The notes below the pieces were generated by a model. It saw nothing but the letters and a program-made list of their open reading frames with translations, did no database searches and was not told the origin of the DNA. Made by a program: the position numbers and the translations under genes. A DNA stretch of 64,000 nucleotides. It comes from Lacticaseibacillus kribbianus. Its GTDB lineage: Bacteria > Bacillota > Bacilli > Lactobacillales > Lactobacillaceae. Numbering within the stretch: position 1 is the first letter of the stretch; each line of letters starts with the position of its first letter. Location: positions 124,001 to 188,000 of the forward strand of contig NZ_JAIPUL010000002.1 of assembly GCF_020180945.1 (NCBI RefSeq), read 5' to 3'. Below, piece by piece: positions 46,116 to 56,392 of this stretch.

Positions 46116-47024
46116 TTAGTTGGTGTCGTCGGTGCTGGACAGGTAGACGTCCAGCGCGCTCTTGAGGTCGGCGTCCGTCACCTTGACGTTGGCCTTCTTC
46201 AGCGCCTTGGAGAAGACGTTGCGCATCACCGTGGTACTCTTGAGCCAGGAGTTGTAGATGGTGTCCTCAAGCTCCTTTTGGTGGTCGGCCAGCTTGCCCT
46301 TGCCCGGGTTCTTCACCAGCTTGATCACCTCGTAGCCGTCCGTGGTCTTGACCGGCGTCTTGGTGTAGGCGTTGGCCTTGAGCGCGTAGGCCGCGTCCTT
46401 GAAGGTCGAGTCGAGCGTCTTGTCGGTGCTCGTGACCGTCAGCGTGCCACCCTTGTCCTTGGTCGCGGTGTCGACGGAGTACTGGCTGGCCAGCTGGGCG
46501 AAGTCCTTGCCGGCGTCGAGTTCCGAGATTACCTTTTCGGCCGTGGCCTTGTCGGTGACCTGGATGCGCCGGACGGTCAAGGTCGGCTTGTAGGCGGCCC
46601 ACTGCTTGTTCAGCTTGGCCTTCGTGATCGGGCGGGTCGCTTTCAGCGCGGCGGCCCCCAGCAGGTTCAGGCGCAGCGTGCGGCGGAACAGCTTGGGCGT
46701 CATGTTGTTTTGGCTCAAAAAGGCGGCGAACTGCGAGCCGTACTGCGACTTGTATGAGTTGTACTCCGAAGTCACGGTTGCCTTGGAGACCTTCTTTCCA
46801 TAGTTCTGGTCGAGCGCCCGGTACAGCAGGAGGTTGGCCAGCGCCGTCTTGGTGTTCGGCATGGTCTTCAGCTCCGCGTAAAACGTGGACTCCTTGACCT
46901 TGTGGCCCTGGTAGGTCGCAATCACGGGGTCGGCCGCCTTCTGCTGGCTGCACCCCGCAGCCGTGGCCAGCCCCAGGGTCAGGCCGACCAGGAGCAGTGT
47001 TTTGGTGAACCCTTTTCTCATCAT
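46116..47024 (-). CDS. prsA: PrsA-type foldase lipoprotein
   Basis: The protein has 302 residues. The lipobox is LATAAGC after a short signal. A SurA-like N-terminal region is followed by a parvulin peptidyl-prolyl isomerase domain (about 150-240, with VRRIQVTDKATAEKVI, DFAQLASQYSVD and the DGYEVIKL end). It folds proteins after export. The start just after GGAGGCTTGG is favoured. It is divergent from the large S8 proteinase gene, whose maturation in lactic acid bacteria depends on a foldase of this family. Confidence 0.93.
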   Translation of the reverse strand: MMRKGFTKTLLLVGLTLGLATAAGCSQQKAADPVIATYQGHKVKESTFYAELKTMPNTKTALANLLLYRALDQNYGKKVSKATVTSEYNSYKSQYGSQFAAFLSQNNMTPKLFRRTLRLNLLGAAALKATRPITKAKLNKQWAAYKPTLTVRRIQVTDKATAEKVISELDAGKDFAQLASQYSVDTATKDKGGTLTVTSTDKTLDSTFKDAAYALKANAYTKTPVKTTDGYEVIKLVKNPGKGKLADHQKELEDTIYNSWLKSTTVMRNVFSKALKKANVKVTDADLKSALDVYLSSTDDTN

Positions 47025-47179
47025 CCAAGCCTCCATCTTCGTGCGATTAAAATACTGGTTCAATTCTAATTTATTCGTAATGATATTTCAACGCCATTTG
47101 TAAATTTTGCGTGGAAGCGCGTCGTGACGCCGCCGAACGGGCACCTTTGCATTTTTTATGAATACTTCGTTAAAATTTG

Positions 47180-47208
47180 GTGACAAAGCATGGGTCGTTG
47201 ATTATAAT
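47180..47208 (+). promoter_or_regulatory. Promoter of the S8 proteinase gene
   Basis: GTGACA (47180-47185), 17 bases, TATAAT (47203-47208), about 57 bases before the GTG start. Confidence 0.8.
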
Positions 47209-47264
47209 AGCGATATTGCTACCGAGGCAATTTCAAATTTAGTGAAAAGCATGGAGGGGTCATT

Positions 47265-50200
47265 GTGAAGCTTAAGAATCGCAAATTAACGATTTTTCTG
47301 GCGAGCACCGCGGCTTTAGGGGCATTAGCGGTCTCACCATTCCTTGAAACGCAAGTCAAAGCTGACATCAACGCACAACTGGCAAGCATTGCGCAGACGG
47401 GCACGAGCGCCAAGGCTGCGGCCAACGTCACCACTGAGGTGAGCCCGATTCGGCAGGCCATCATCGATCAGCTGGCGGCCAAGGGCGTTCAGTACCAAGA
47501 GCTGAGCTCCCAGTAGCAGCAAAACGCCTACATCGACGTCATCGTGCAGCTGGACGCCAAGCCGGCGGCCGAGAACGGCTCGATCACGGTGAACTACTCC
47601 AGCACCGCCGAAATTCAGGCGGCGTCTAAGAAGGTCATCGCCGCTCAGACCGGCGTCAAGGCTGCCGTCAAGGCAATCACCGGCCAAAGCGCGACCAAGA
47701 GCTACGGCTACGTGGTCAACGGCTTTGCCACCAAGATCAAGGTTGAGGACCTCGCCGCCGTGCAGAAGCTGTCCGGCGTCAAGTCCGTCACGGTCAACCG
47801 TCAGTTCTACTCCGTTGAGCAAAGCTCCACGTCCAACGACATGGCCAACGTCTCGACCGTCTGGAACAACTACAAGTACAAGGGCGAAGGCACCGTCGTT
47901 TCCGTCATCGACACCGGGATTGACGCGTCCCACAAGGACATGCGCCTGACCGACCCGACGAAGGCCAAGATTTCCCGCGAAGATGCCGACGCGTTTGCCG
48001 ACTCCGTGGGCCACGGGCGTTTTCTGACCGATAAGGTGCCGTACGGCTACAACTACGCCGACGACTCCAACACCTACATCGCCGATGACACCGTCGAGGA
48101 ACAGCACGGCATGCACGTTGCCGGCATCATTGGCGCCAACGGCACCAGCGGCGACCCGACGACCTCTGTTGTCGGCGTTGCCCCTGAGGCTCAGCTGCTG
48201 GGCATGAAGGTCTTCTCGAACTCCGATGCCGAGGCGACGACCGGTTCCGACACCGTCATCGCCGCAATCGAAGACTCCGCCAAGATCGGTGCCGATGTCC
48301 TGAACATGTCCCTGGGTTCCGGCAGCGGCAAGCAGGGCCTGGACGATCCCGAGCAGGCCGCGGTTCAAAACGCGATCGATGCCGGGACCGCCGCGGTCAT
48401 TTCCGCCGGTAACGACGGCTCCAGCGGTTCTGCAACGGACGGCTCCAACGCCAACTACTTCGACGACGAAGACACCGAAATGGTCGGCGCACCGGGCGTT
48501 GCCCGCAACGCGACGACTGTCGCTTCCGCCGAAAACACCAAGGCGATCGGCTACGCGGTCACCATCAAAGACGGCGACACCGAAGTCGTTGCGCCTGAGC
48601 TCACCCAGCTGTCGGTTGGTGCGACCCAAGACAACTTCGACAAGAAGCAGTTCTTCGTTGCCCGCGACGCCGACGGCAAGCTCGGCATCGGCTCGCCTGA
48701 TCAGCTGACGGCGGACGCGGCCGGCAAGGTCGTCATCGTCGCCCGCGGTGAACTCGACTTCACTCAAAAGCAGATCAACGCGGCCGCGGCCGGCGCCACC
48801 GGCCTGATCATCGTCAACAACACCGATGGCAGCATGCAATTGACCACCATGTCCATCGGCCAGGCGATCCCGACCATCTCGCTGTCCCAGACCACCGGTA
48901 ACGAGCTGGCGGAATTCGTGGCCAACGGTCACGACACCGACACCTTCAGCGTTTCCCTGGGCATCCAGCAGACCGACAACGCGTCCTACGCCAAGGACAA
49001 GATGTCCTACTTCACCTCCTACGGCCCGGCCACCGACCTGTCCTTCAAGCCGGACATCACGGCCCCTGGTGGTAACATCTGGTCGACCCAAAACAACAAC
49101 ACCTACACGAACATGTCCGGGACCTCGATGGCCTCACCGTTCATCGCCGGGACCCAGGCCCTGCTCAAGCAGGCGACCAACAACCAGGCCAACCCGTTCT
49201 ACGCCCAGTACCAGGCGATGAGCAACGCCGACCTGATCGCGCTGTTCAAGACCATCGAGATGAACACCGCCAACCCGGAGCTTGACACCAACTACGACAA
49301 CGCCATTCAGTCGCCGCGTCGCCAGGGTGCCGGTATGGTTGACGCCGAGGCCGCCATCGAGCGCCTCGAGGTCAACCCGTCCACCGTCACTGCCGAAAAC
49401 GGCTACCCGGCCGTCGAGCTGAAGAGCATCAGCGGCGACACCCGCACCTTCAACGTCACCTTCACCAACCGCACGGCCAGCGATCTGACCTACACGCTGG
49501 ACGACTCGACCGGGCTCCACGCCGTTTACACCGACGCGATCGATCCGGCCAACGGCACGATGTACGACGTGCCGGTTGATGGCGCGACCGTCACGGCCGA
49601 CGGCGACATCACAGTGCCGGCCAACGGCACCAAGACCGTCACCCTGACCCTGAGCCTGCCTTCCGACCTGCGTCAAAACAGCTTCGTCGAGGGCTACATC
49701 GGCTTCACCGCCTCCGACGGCACCGACTTGAACCTGCCTTACATGGGCTTCCGCGGCAACTGGGATGCGCAACCGATCTTCGACCCGATCAACGGCCAGG
49801 CCACCCAGATGCTCGGCATTGGCTCCGGCACGCTGCTGTACGCCAAGACGGCCACCAGCACGCCAATCCTCGGGGTTCAAGACAGCACCACCATCGATCC
49901 GGACGCCATGGCGTTCTCCGGCACCGGCAACGGGACTTACCAGAACGTTCAGGGCCAGATCTACCTGCTCCGCAACGCGTCTGACATCAACTTCGAAATC
50001 CTCGACGCCGACGGCAACGTGGTCACCACGCTTGAGAAGTCGACCGGCAACCGCAAGTCCTACTACTACCAAACCGGCGGGTACTACACCTCGCTGAGCC
50101 TGCCGCAGTGGGACGGCACCATCTACAACAAGGCCACCGGCAAGTACGACCAGGCACCGGATGGTCAGTACACCTACCGCGTGACGGCTAAGAGCGACGG

Positions 50201-52886
50201 CGCATCCGAAGCCGATCGCCAGACCTACGACATGAACTTCAAGATCGACTCCGTGGCGCCAGAAATCCGCAACATCGGGCTGCGCACCGCCATCAAGAAC
50301 GGCCAGACGACCTACTACGCGTACGCCGAAGTCAAGGATGACTTCTCCGGCCTGGACGTTTCCAAGTCCGCCGGCGTCGGCATCAACGGCACGATTGACT
50401 ACGGGACCTTCGAGGACCTGGGTGCGACCGCCGATGGCTACACCCGCATCCGGGTTGCGCTTTCCGACGACCAGGTCAAGGCGCTGGGCAACGGCACCAA
50501 CAACGTCGAGGTCTACGTGACCGATAACGCGTCCAACTATGTCGACGAGGCTGCGGACGCGGAGCTGCCAGGGATCGTGGACAGCGAGCTGGTTTTGACC
50601 TCCGGCGCGCCGACGGTCATCAACTACGATTCGCTCCGTAAGCTGAACGGGATTCCGGTTTACGTCCTGCAGGGGACCTACGACGGCGACGTCTACGGCA
50701 CCTTCGTCGATCAAAACGGGAACACCCAAGATCTGATTATCCAGCGGGATGGTGACGACTTTGCCGCCATCATGCCGGTCACCGCCGCGGCCGACTACGA
50801 CACCTCGTTCAAGTTCTACGCGGATGCGGCACACACGCAGCTGATCGGCTCGTACGACGCCAAGGTGGACCTGGCACAAGCCGAGCTCAACAACGATGTG
50901 ACCATCAACGGCGGGTCCAGTCAGACCTCCGAAGACCACGTTTCGATCTCCGGCACCGTGACGGCCGACACCGTGGCGGCGACGGCCACCGTCAACGGCG
51001 GGGACCCAATCGACCTGACGCTTGATGAGAACCACAACATCAGCGGCGACCTGCCTGTAAGCTTCGGGGATAACAAGATTGTGATCACCCTGACGGATGC
51101 CGGTGGCAACTCGACCGAGTACCAGCCGGTTGTGATTAACTCCTCATACGATGCTGAGCCTCTGACCAACGCGGTTACCTTCGACAACGGCATCAAGTTC
51201 GGCACCAACTACATGGAAACCAACGACTCGGCCTACGACGCCGCCACCGGGATTTACCACCTGACCGGCCACGTCAAGCACCCGACGACCAGCCTGATGA
51301 TTGAGGGCCAGCCGGTTGACGTCAAGTCCGACCTGTCCTTCAGCGTTGACCTTCAAGTTGGCGCGCTGGGCAAGCACGACTTCAGCATCGTCTTCGGCAA
51401 CACCCTGACCGGCCAAAGCGTTCAGGAGCGTGTCTCCATCGTGCTGGACGCCATCGCCCCTGAGCTGAACCTGGATCAGGACACGACCGCAGCCATCCAC
51501 ACCGACAAGGACACCTTCACCATCAGCGGGAGCGCGACGGAAAACTCCGATTACCTGAGCATCTACATCAACGGTAACCAGATTGCCCAGACCTACGAGG
51601 ACCCGAACTTCAACGCCACCAACCCTGGTGTGACCGTTCCGTTCTCCGAAGAGCAGAAGCTTGAGGAAGGCCAAAACATCTTCACCATCGAAGCGGCCGA
51701 CGAGTTCGGCAACGTGACGACGAAGACCGTCACCGTCTTCTACGACAAGCCAGCGGCAACCGATCCTGACGAAGGCACCGGCACCGGGACGGAAACCGGG
51801 ACCGGCACCGAAACCGGGACCGAGACCGGCACCGAAACCGGCACGGACACGACCACCCAAGCGGACGTCGTGGCAGCCATTGCGGCAGCCAAGTCCAAGT
51901 ACTCGAGCATCGGCTCTAAGACCAACCCGGACACCGGCCGCACGTTCTACGGCGACTTTGACTACCTGTCCGCACAGGCCAAGTCCGGTGCACTGACGCC
52001 TGACCAGGCGGCGGCTAAGTTGGCCGAAGTGATTGCCTCCGCCGAGGCCTTCATCAAGGCGCAAGACGACGCAGCCACCACGGACCCGGCAACGGATCCG
52101 AGCGAAGGCGACACCACGGACCCGGCAACGGATCCGACCGAGGGTGACACCACCGATCCCGACACCGACACGACCGACGCGGCGACCCAGGAAGTCCTGG
52201 ACGCCATCGCTAAGGCGAAGGCGGCTTTGGGCACCACGGTTGGCGAAACCAAGGACCCGGCAACCGGCAAGACGTTCTACGGTGACCTGGATGCGCTGGC
52301 AGCAGACCTCAAGGCCGGCAAGATCAGTGCGGATGACGCACAGACCGAGCTGAGCCAGATCATCAGCGCCGCTTACGCAAACCCGGACATTGCCGCGGTC
52401 AAGGCGACCTTCACCAAGGCTAACCTGATCAACGCTAAGGACGTGATGACCGACCAGACCTTCGGGGCCGACCTCGAAGATCTTGCGAAGCAGGCGGCCG
52501 ATGGCACGCTGACGACGGCCGCAATCGAGGCCAAGCTGACCGAAACGGTTAACCACGCGCTCAGTGCCTACGCGCTGATCATCAGCCGCGCAATGCCGAT
52601 TTCGGTAGGGGCTCAGACCAACCCGGCGACGGGCAACACCTTCGCCAAGGACATCTCGTCCGCACGTGACGCCGGCCGCAAGGCTTCCGCGCTTGCCGAC
52701 AAGCTTGCCCAGGTTGAGGCGCTGACCGACATCCAAGCCGCAATCACCGCGTTCCAAAACGGCACGACGGCACCAGCAGCAGCTGCAACGACAACGACCA
52801 AGACCACGGTAGCGGCCAAGGTTGGGGCAAAGTTCGCCGCCTTCAACAAGGCAGTGGGCCTGACCTTCCAGAAGCTGTTCAAGTAG
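47265..52886 (+). pseudogene. Lactocepin-type S8 proteinase with an in-frame amber codon
   Basis: One frame of 1,873 residues is interrupted only by TAG at codon 84 (47514-47516), where relatives have glutamine (...SSQ, stop, QQNAY). The GTG start follows GGAGGGG. Signal peptide about 1-34; propeptide; subtilase domain with D216 (VIDTGID), H281 (QHGMHVAG), an inserted PA-like domain, and S621 (GTSMASP); then a fibronectin-like region and beta-sandwich repeats; a Gly-Thr-Glu and Thr-Asp-Pro repeat linker (about 1505-1640) and three roughly 60-residue helical repeats. No LPxTG anchor is present; it ends in FNKAVGLTFQKLFK. It would degrade peptides or casein outside the cell. Without readthrough, only an 83-residue signal/propeptide fragment is made. 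The frame shows no other decay. Confidence 0.85.
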
Positions 52887-52931
52887 CACAGAACCGTGAG
52901 TTACAGGCGCTTCGCTGAGAGGCGCCAAACA

Positions 52932-52970
52932 GGAGCATCCGGATCACACACGTGGTCTGGGTGCTCTTTT
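52932..52970 (+). terminator. Terminator after the proteinase gene
   Basis: GAGCATCCGGATCAC against GTGGTCTGGGTGCTC (with mismatches), followed by TTTTGTG. Confidence 0.75.
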
Positions 52971-53093
52971 GTGTTCGTCCCCGAAAGCGCGCCTGGTCCA
53001 TAGTGTCAAACCTTACCAGCGTTTTTTAATTACGGGTAAAACCGCGCTACAACGGTGATAACGAAACTTTTTTTGCCGGCCAAGGCCTAATAT

Positions 53094-53575
53094 TTGACGG
53101 GAAAAGTTACCGGCGTTATGATGCCTTCAGATGATCATCTTAGCGCGGGACGACAGCTCAGAGCCACGGCTGTTGCAGTAGTCACCACGCAGGGGAACGG
53201 TCAACGGGTCGCCCCGTTAGTACCCCACCCTTACCAAGCCGGACGTGTATCGCCACCCGGCTTTCAAGTGAAATCGCTTTAGTGTAACTCCCGGTATCAG
53301 TTGAGGGAGACACCAGGGACAAAGACTGCCACCCCATGGCCGCACCGCCGACTCGCCAACCCGCACCGCGGGGCAGCCGCGACGAGCCGGAGACCGTGGG
53401 CTTGTTCCACCGTGTCATCGCAAGACCTAGCGCGATGGCTCACCTCAGGATTCACCAACACAGCAGCAAAGGGCCAGAGCCACCGCGAATCACACGCGCG
53501 GTGGCTTCGGCGCGGCCACCAGACACACGACTGGCCCGCCTTGTCGGATTGATGACGAGGCGGGCCAGTTTGCGT
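53094..53575 (+). ncRNA. Candidate structured non-coding transcript
   Basis: A strong promoter (TTGACG at about 53094, 17 bases, TATGAT at about 53117) faces a region without a credible gene. Downstream are stable hairpins: CAGCT-AGCTG-like at 53150-53175, GGGGAACGG with CCCCGTT and CCCC at about 53192-53226, AAGCCGG/CCGGCTT at about 53238-53268, CTCCC/GGGAG near 53288-53310. A terminator-like stem CTGGCCCGCCT / AGGCGGGCCAG ends it at about 53531-53569. I could not match it to a known RNA family. Confidence 0.4.
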
Positions 53576-53599
53576 GTTCGGGGTCATGCGGTGCGCGGG

Positions 53600-53900
53600 A
53601 GGCGGCGTAACGTTGGGCGGCCTTACGCTAGTCGACCGGCTAAGTGCGCCGCGCGTCGTCCTAGATCGTCGGGCTCCGCGCGGCAACGCCGGTTCGTCTA
53701 GCTAAGGCTGGCACTTGAGGCAAAGTGCGCCTCAAGCGCCAAGCCGCCCGGCTCAATGCGCCGCGCTTCGCCCTGGATCGTCGGGCTCCGCGGCGCGACG
53801 CGGATGTGACCAGCTACGCACTGGCGCTCGGGCCAAAGCCCAGCCCAAGCACCAGCGCTAGGCTGGTCAATCCGCTAAGTGCGCGCTGCTCCGCCCTGGT
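53600..53900 (+). repeat. Array of element A (two copies plus a 3' fragment)
   Basis: A 3' fragment (about 53610-53660) and two copies (about 53665-53775 and 53776-53900). Arms CGCGGC-type and GCGC-type pairs; GCCGGT in the left arm of the first; GCGGAT-like / ATCCGC-like in the second; inner hairpins TTGAGGC/GCCTCAA and GGGCC/GCCC. Both begin with atcgtcgggctcc. Confidence 0.75.
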
Positions 53901-53901
53901 C

Positions 53902-53933
53902 AAAAAAGCCCCCGCTGTGGCTTAGCGGGGGCA
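53902..53933 (-). terminator. Terminator of the YeiH-type gene
   Basis: GCCCCCGCT / AGCGGGGGC stem whose T-tract (AAAAAA on the plus strand) serves the minus-strand transcript. Between it and the gene end at 54050 nothing is seen. Confidence 0.85.
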
Positions 53934-54049
53934 GGAGTTTGGATATGAGAAAGTGGGTTGGGGTAGAGGTAAGGGGCAAGCTTACTTCTATGGTTACAGA
54001 ATAACCGGCGAGCGTGAAGAATCTGTGCCCGAAGCGCGAAGTTACCGTG

Positions 54050-55129
54050 TCACAGGGCCAGCAGCTTGAGGAAGGTCAGGGCGGCGACCGTCTGCAAGGC
54101 ACCGACGCCCAGGCCGTACGCGAGGAAGCGGCGACCCTGGCGCATGAAGGCGCGGAAGTTCAGGCGCAGGCCGATGGCGGCCAGCGCGGTGGTCTCAAAC
54201 CAGGTGGAGACGAAGTGGGCGCCGTCGGCCAGCACCGTCGGCAGTGGCAGTGCGGAGTTGAGCATGCAGAGGATCAGGAAACCGAGCACGTACCACGGCA
54301 CGGGCAGGCGGCGGTGGGTCTTGGTCGGGAGAGCGGCGCCGGGTGCGGCCGCCGCATCGGAATCCGTTACGCCGGCTGGAGCAGTCTCAGCCGCGGCGAC
54401 CGGCGGCACGTCCGCCGCCACGGCCCGGGAGCGCCGCACCTTTTGGGTGAAAAGCGTCACGACCACCACCAGCATGATGATGCGCGTGATCTTGAACAGC
54501 ATGGCGTACGCGACCACTTGCGGGCTTAGCAGGCTGGCGCCGGCCACGACCTGGCCGACCGACTGCAGGGTGCCGCCGAGCAGGGCGCTGGTCGCCAGCA
54601 GGCTTTTCCCGAAAATCGCCTGGCCGAGAAACGGCAGCGACAGCATCATCACGGTGCCGAGCAGGTTGACCAGGGTGATCGCCTCGCCTTTTTCGCGGTC
54701 GTCGGCGCCGATGGCCGGGGCAATCGCGCCGATCGCGCTGGAGCCGCACACGGCGTTGCCGCCGGCGAACATCAGGCTCATCTGCTCGCCGAAGCCCAGG
54801 CGTCGGCCGAGCAGGTAGGCGCCGCAGATCACGGTGGTCATCATCAGGAGGACGTAGACCAGGCCGCGCCAGCCCATGTGCGCGATGGTCTGGAAGGTGA
54901 CGGTCAGCCCCAGCAAGACGACGGAGTACTCGAGCAGCCGGCTTTCGGCGAGCTTGGTGCCGGCGCCCAGGCGCGGGTCGCGGCAGAGCGTGTTGCCGAG
55001 TACGATGCCCAGCAGGATGGCGATGGTCGCGCCGCCGAGCTGCGGCAGCCAGTGGGCGAGGCCGACCGCGACGAGGGCGACGGCGAAGGAGAGGGCGAAG
55101 CCGGGGAGGAACTTGGTGAGGCGTGACAT
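54050..55129 (-). CDS. YeiH/UPF0324 family membrane exporter
   Basis: The protein has 359 residues and about ten membrane segments. The family signature region AGGNAVCGSSAIGAIAPAI (about 125-143) is clear, followed by VNLLGTVMMLSLPFLG. A cytoplasmic Ala/Pro-rich loop (about 235-275) is longer than usual. Members export sulfur-containing or other organic anions. The start MSRLTKFLPG is favoured over an upstream methionine. Divergent from a LysR gene, the typical arrangement for this family. Confidence 0.88.
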   Translation of the reverse strand: MSRLTKFLPGFALSFAVALVAVGLAHWLPQLGGATIAILLGIVLGNTLCRDPRLGAGTKLAESRLLEYSVVLLGLTVTFQTIAHMGWRGLVYVLLMMTTVICGAYLLGRRLGFGEQMSLMFAGGNAVCGSSAIGAIAPAIGADDREKGEAITLVNLLGTVMMLSLPFLGQAIFGKSLLATSALLGGTLQSVGQVVAGASLLSPQVVAYAMLFKITRIIMLVVVVTLFTQKVRRSRAVAADVPPVAAAETAPAGVTDSDAAAAPGAALPTKTHRRLPVPWYVLGFLILCMLNSALPLPTVLADGAHFVSTWFETTALAAIGLRLNFRAFMRQGRRFLAYGLGVGALQTVAALTFLKLLAL

Positions 55130-55241
55130 GAATGGGAGATCCTTTCGGGTGCGTTTTGCCTCATTATACAAAAGACTTAATATCGGCGTTTTTAATTGTT
55201 ATAATATCAGCAATCACAAAAACCGATAGCAAGGAGCCCCA
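55130..55241. promoter_or_regulatory. Divergent promoter region of the YeiH-type and LysR genes
   Basis: An AT-rich 112-base gap contains TATAAT on the plus strand (about 55199, toward lysR) and TATAAT on the minus strand (about 55169-55164, toward the exporter). LysR-type regulators usually bind such gaps. Confidence 0.65.
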
Positions 55242-56045
55242 ATGAAAAACCTCGCAACCTTCAAGGCGGTGTACGAGACCCGCAGCTTCAGCCGCGCCGC
55301 CGCGCTGCTGTTCATCTCCCAGCCCACAGTGTCGGCGCAGATCAAGCAGCTGGAAACCGAGTTCGGTTGCCGGCTGTTCGAGCGCAACGGCCGCGGCCGG
55401 CTCGGCGTGACGCCGGCGGCCACCCAGCTCTACCAGGCAGCCAGCGACCTGCTGGCCAGCTGGGACCAGCTGCACACCGCGCTTGCCGCCGGGCCCGCCG
55501 AGCAGCGCGTGCGCCTGGCCGCCTCCCACACCTTCGCCACCGCGCTGTTACCGCAGCTTTTGCCGCGGCTGTACGCCCAGTTTCCGCGGGTACGCTTTGA
55601 GGTGACCATGGCCAACTCCTACGCGGTGCAGACCGCCGTGGCCCAGCACGATGCGGACCTCGGCTTCATCGAAAAACCGCTGGTGGCAAGCGGCCTGGAC
55701 AGGACGACGCTGATGGCCGATTCGCTGGTGCTCGCGGGAGCGGGCGAGCCGTTCCTAGTGCGGGAGTCGGACTCCGGGGTCGGCTACTACACGGCGCGCT
55801 ACCTGGCCGAGCACAACGCCAAGGGGCCGCGGCTGACCGTCGCCAGCAACGCGGTCATCGTCGCGCTCCTGCACCAGGGCTTCGGGCGCTCGCTGCTGTC
55901 GGCGCGCGCGGCGCAGGGGCTGGCCACCCAGCCGCTGGGCCCCGACTTTGTGCGCCATTTCTACCTGCTGACCCGAAGCGGCGACCAGGCGGTGGCGGCG
56001 CAGGTTGCGGCCGTCGCCGCCTGGGCCGCCGCGTACAGGGACTGA
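55242..56045 (+). CDS. LysR family transcriptional regulator
   Basis: The protein has 267 residues. The winged helix (1-60) contains SFSRAAALLFISQPTVSAQIKQLE; an effector-binding domain fills about 85-265. At 267 residues it is somewhat shorter than the usual 290-300. AAGGAGC precedes the ATG. It probably activates the divergent YeiH-type gene. Confidence 0.92.
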   Translation: MKNLATFKAVYETRSFSRAAALLFISQPTVSAQIKQLETEFGCRLFERNGRGRLGVTPAATQLYQAASDLLASWDQLHTALAAGPAEQRVRLAASHTFATALLPQLLPRLYAQFPRVRFEVTMANSYAVQTAVAQHDADLGFIEKPLVASGLDRTTLMADSLVLAGAGEPFLVRESDSGVGYYTARYLAEHNAKGPRLTVASNAVIVALLHQGFGRSLLSARAAQGLATQPLGPDFVRHFYLLTRSGDQAVAAQVAAVAAWAAAYRD

Positions 56046-56099
56046 CGACCGACTGCCAGGGCGGGCGCCGAGCTGACCGGAACGCGGCCGGTGCGGGCC

Positions 56100-56335
56100 G
56101 CTGAGCAAGCCGGAACACGGGCGGCTCGGCGTCCGCGGCGGCCCGAACCGCACGCGACGGACTGGCCCCAACCGGCGGCCCAGTCCGCAGGCGGCAGCCC
56201 GGATCCAACCGAGGGCCCAATCCGCAGGCTGCGACCAGCCCCCCCAGCGGCCCAATCCGCACCCGGCAGCCCGGCCCGAACCAGATAGCCCGACGCGCAC
56301 TCGGCAGTCTGGTCCGCACGCGGCAGACATGTCCG
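56100..56335. repeat. Degenerate GC-rich tandem repeat
   Basis: The gap after lysR contains four to five imperfect units of about 35-38 bases with the core gcccaatccgcagg or gtccgcacgcggcag. No gene or other element is seen in this 350-base gap. Confidence 0.5.
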
Positions 56336-56341
56336 CACACC

Positions 56342-56382
56342 AAAACACGGCCCCTCGCATCTGCGCGAAGGGCCGTGTTTTA
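56342..56382 (-). terminator. Terminator of the SLC13/ArsB-type gene
   Basis: AAAACACGGCCC / GGGCCGTGTTTT stem just downstream of the stop codon on the minus strand. Confidence 0.85.
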
Positions 56383-56392
56383 AGGATTTTGT

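Noticed and set aside
47334-52928. Long minus-strand frames across the S8 proteinase
   Set aside because: Antisense to the proteinase, with repetitive Val/Gly/Asp-rich translations typical of shadow frames.
53300-53440. Cobalamin riboswitch
   Set aside because: Only a B12-box-like AGCCGGAGACC was seen; the other conserved blocks are missing and no cobalamin-related gene follows.
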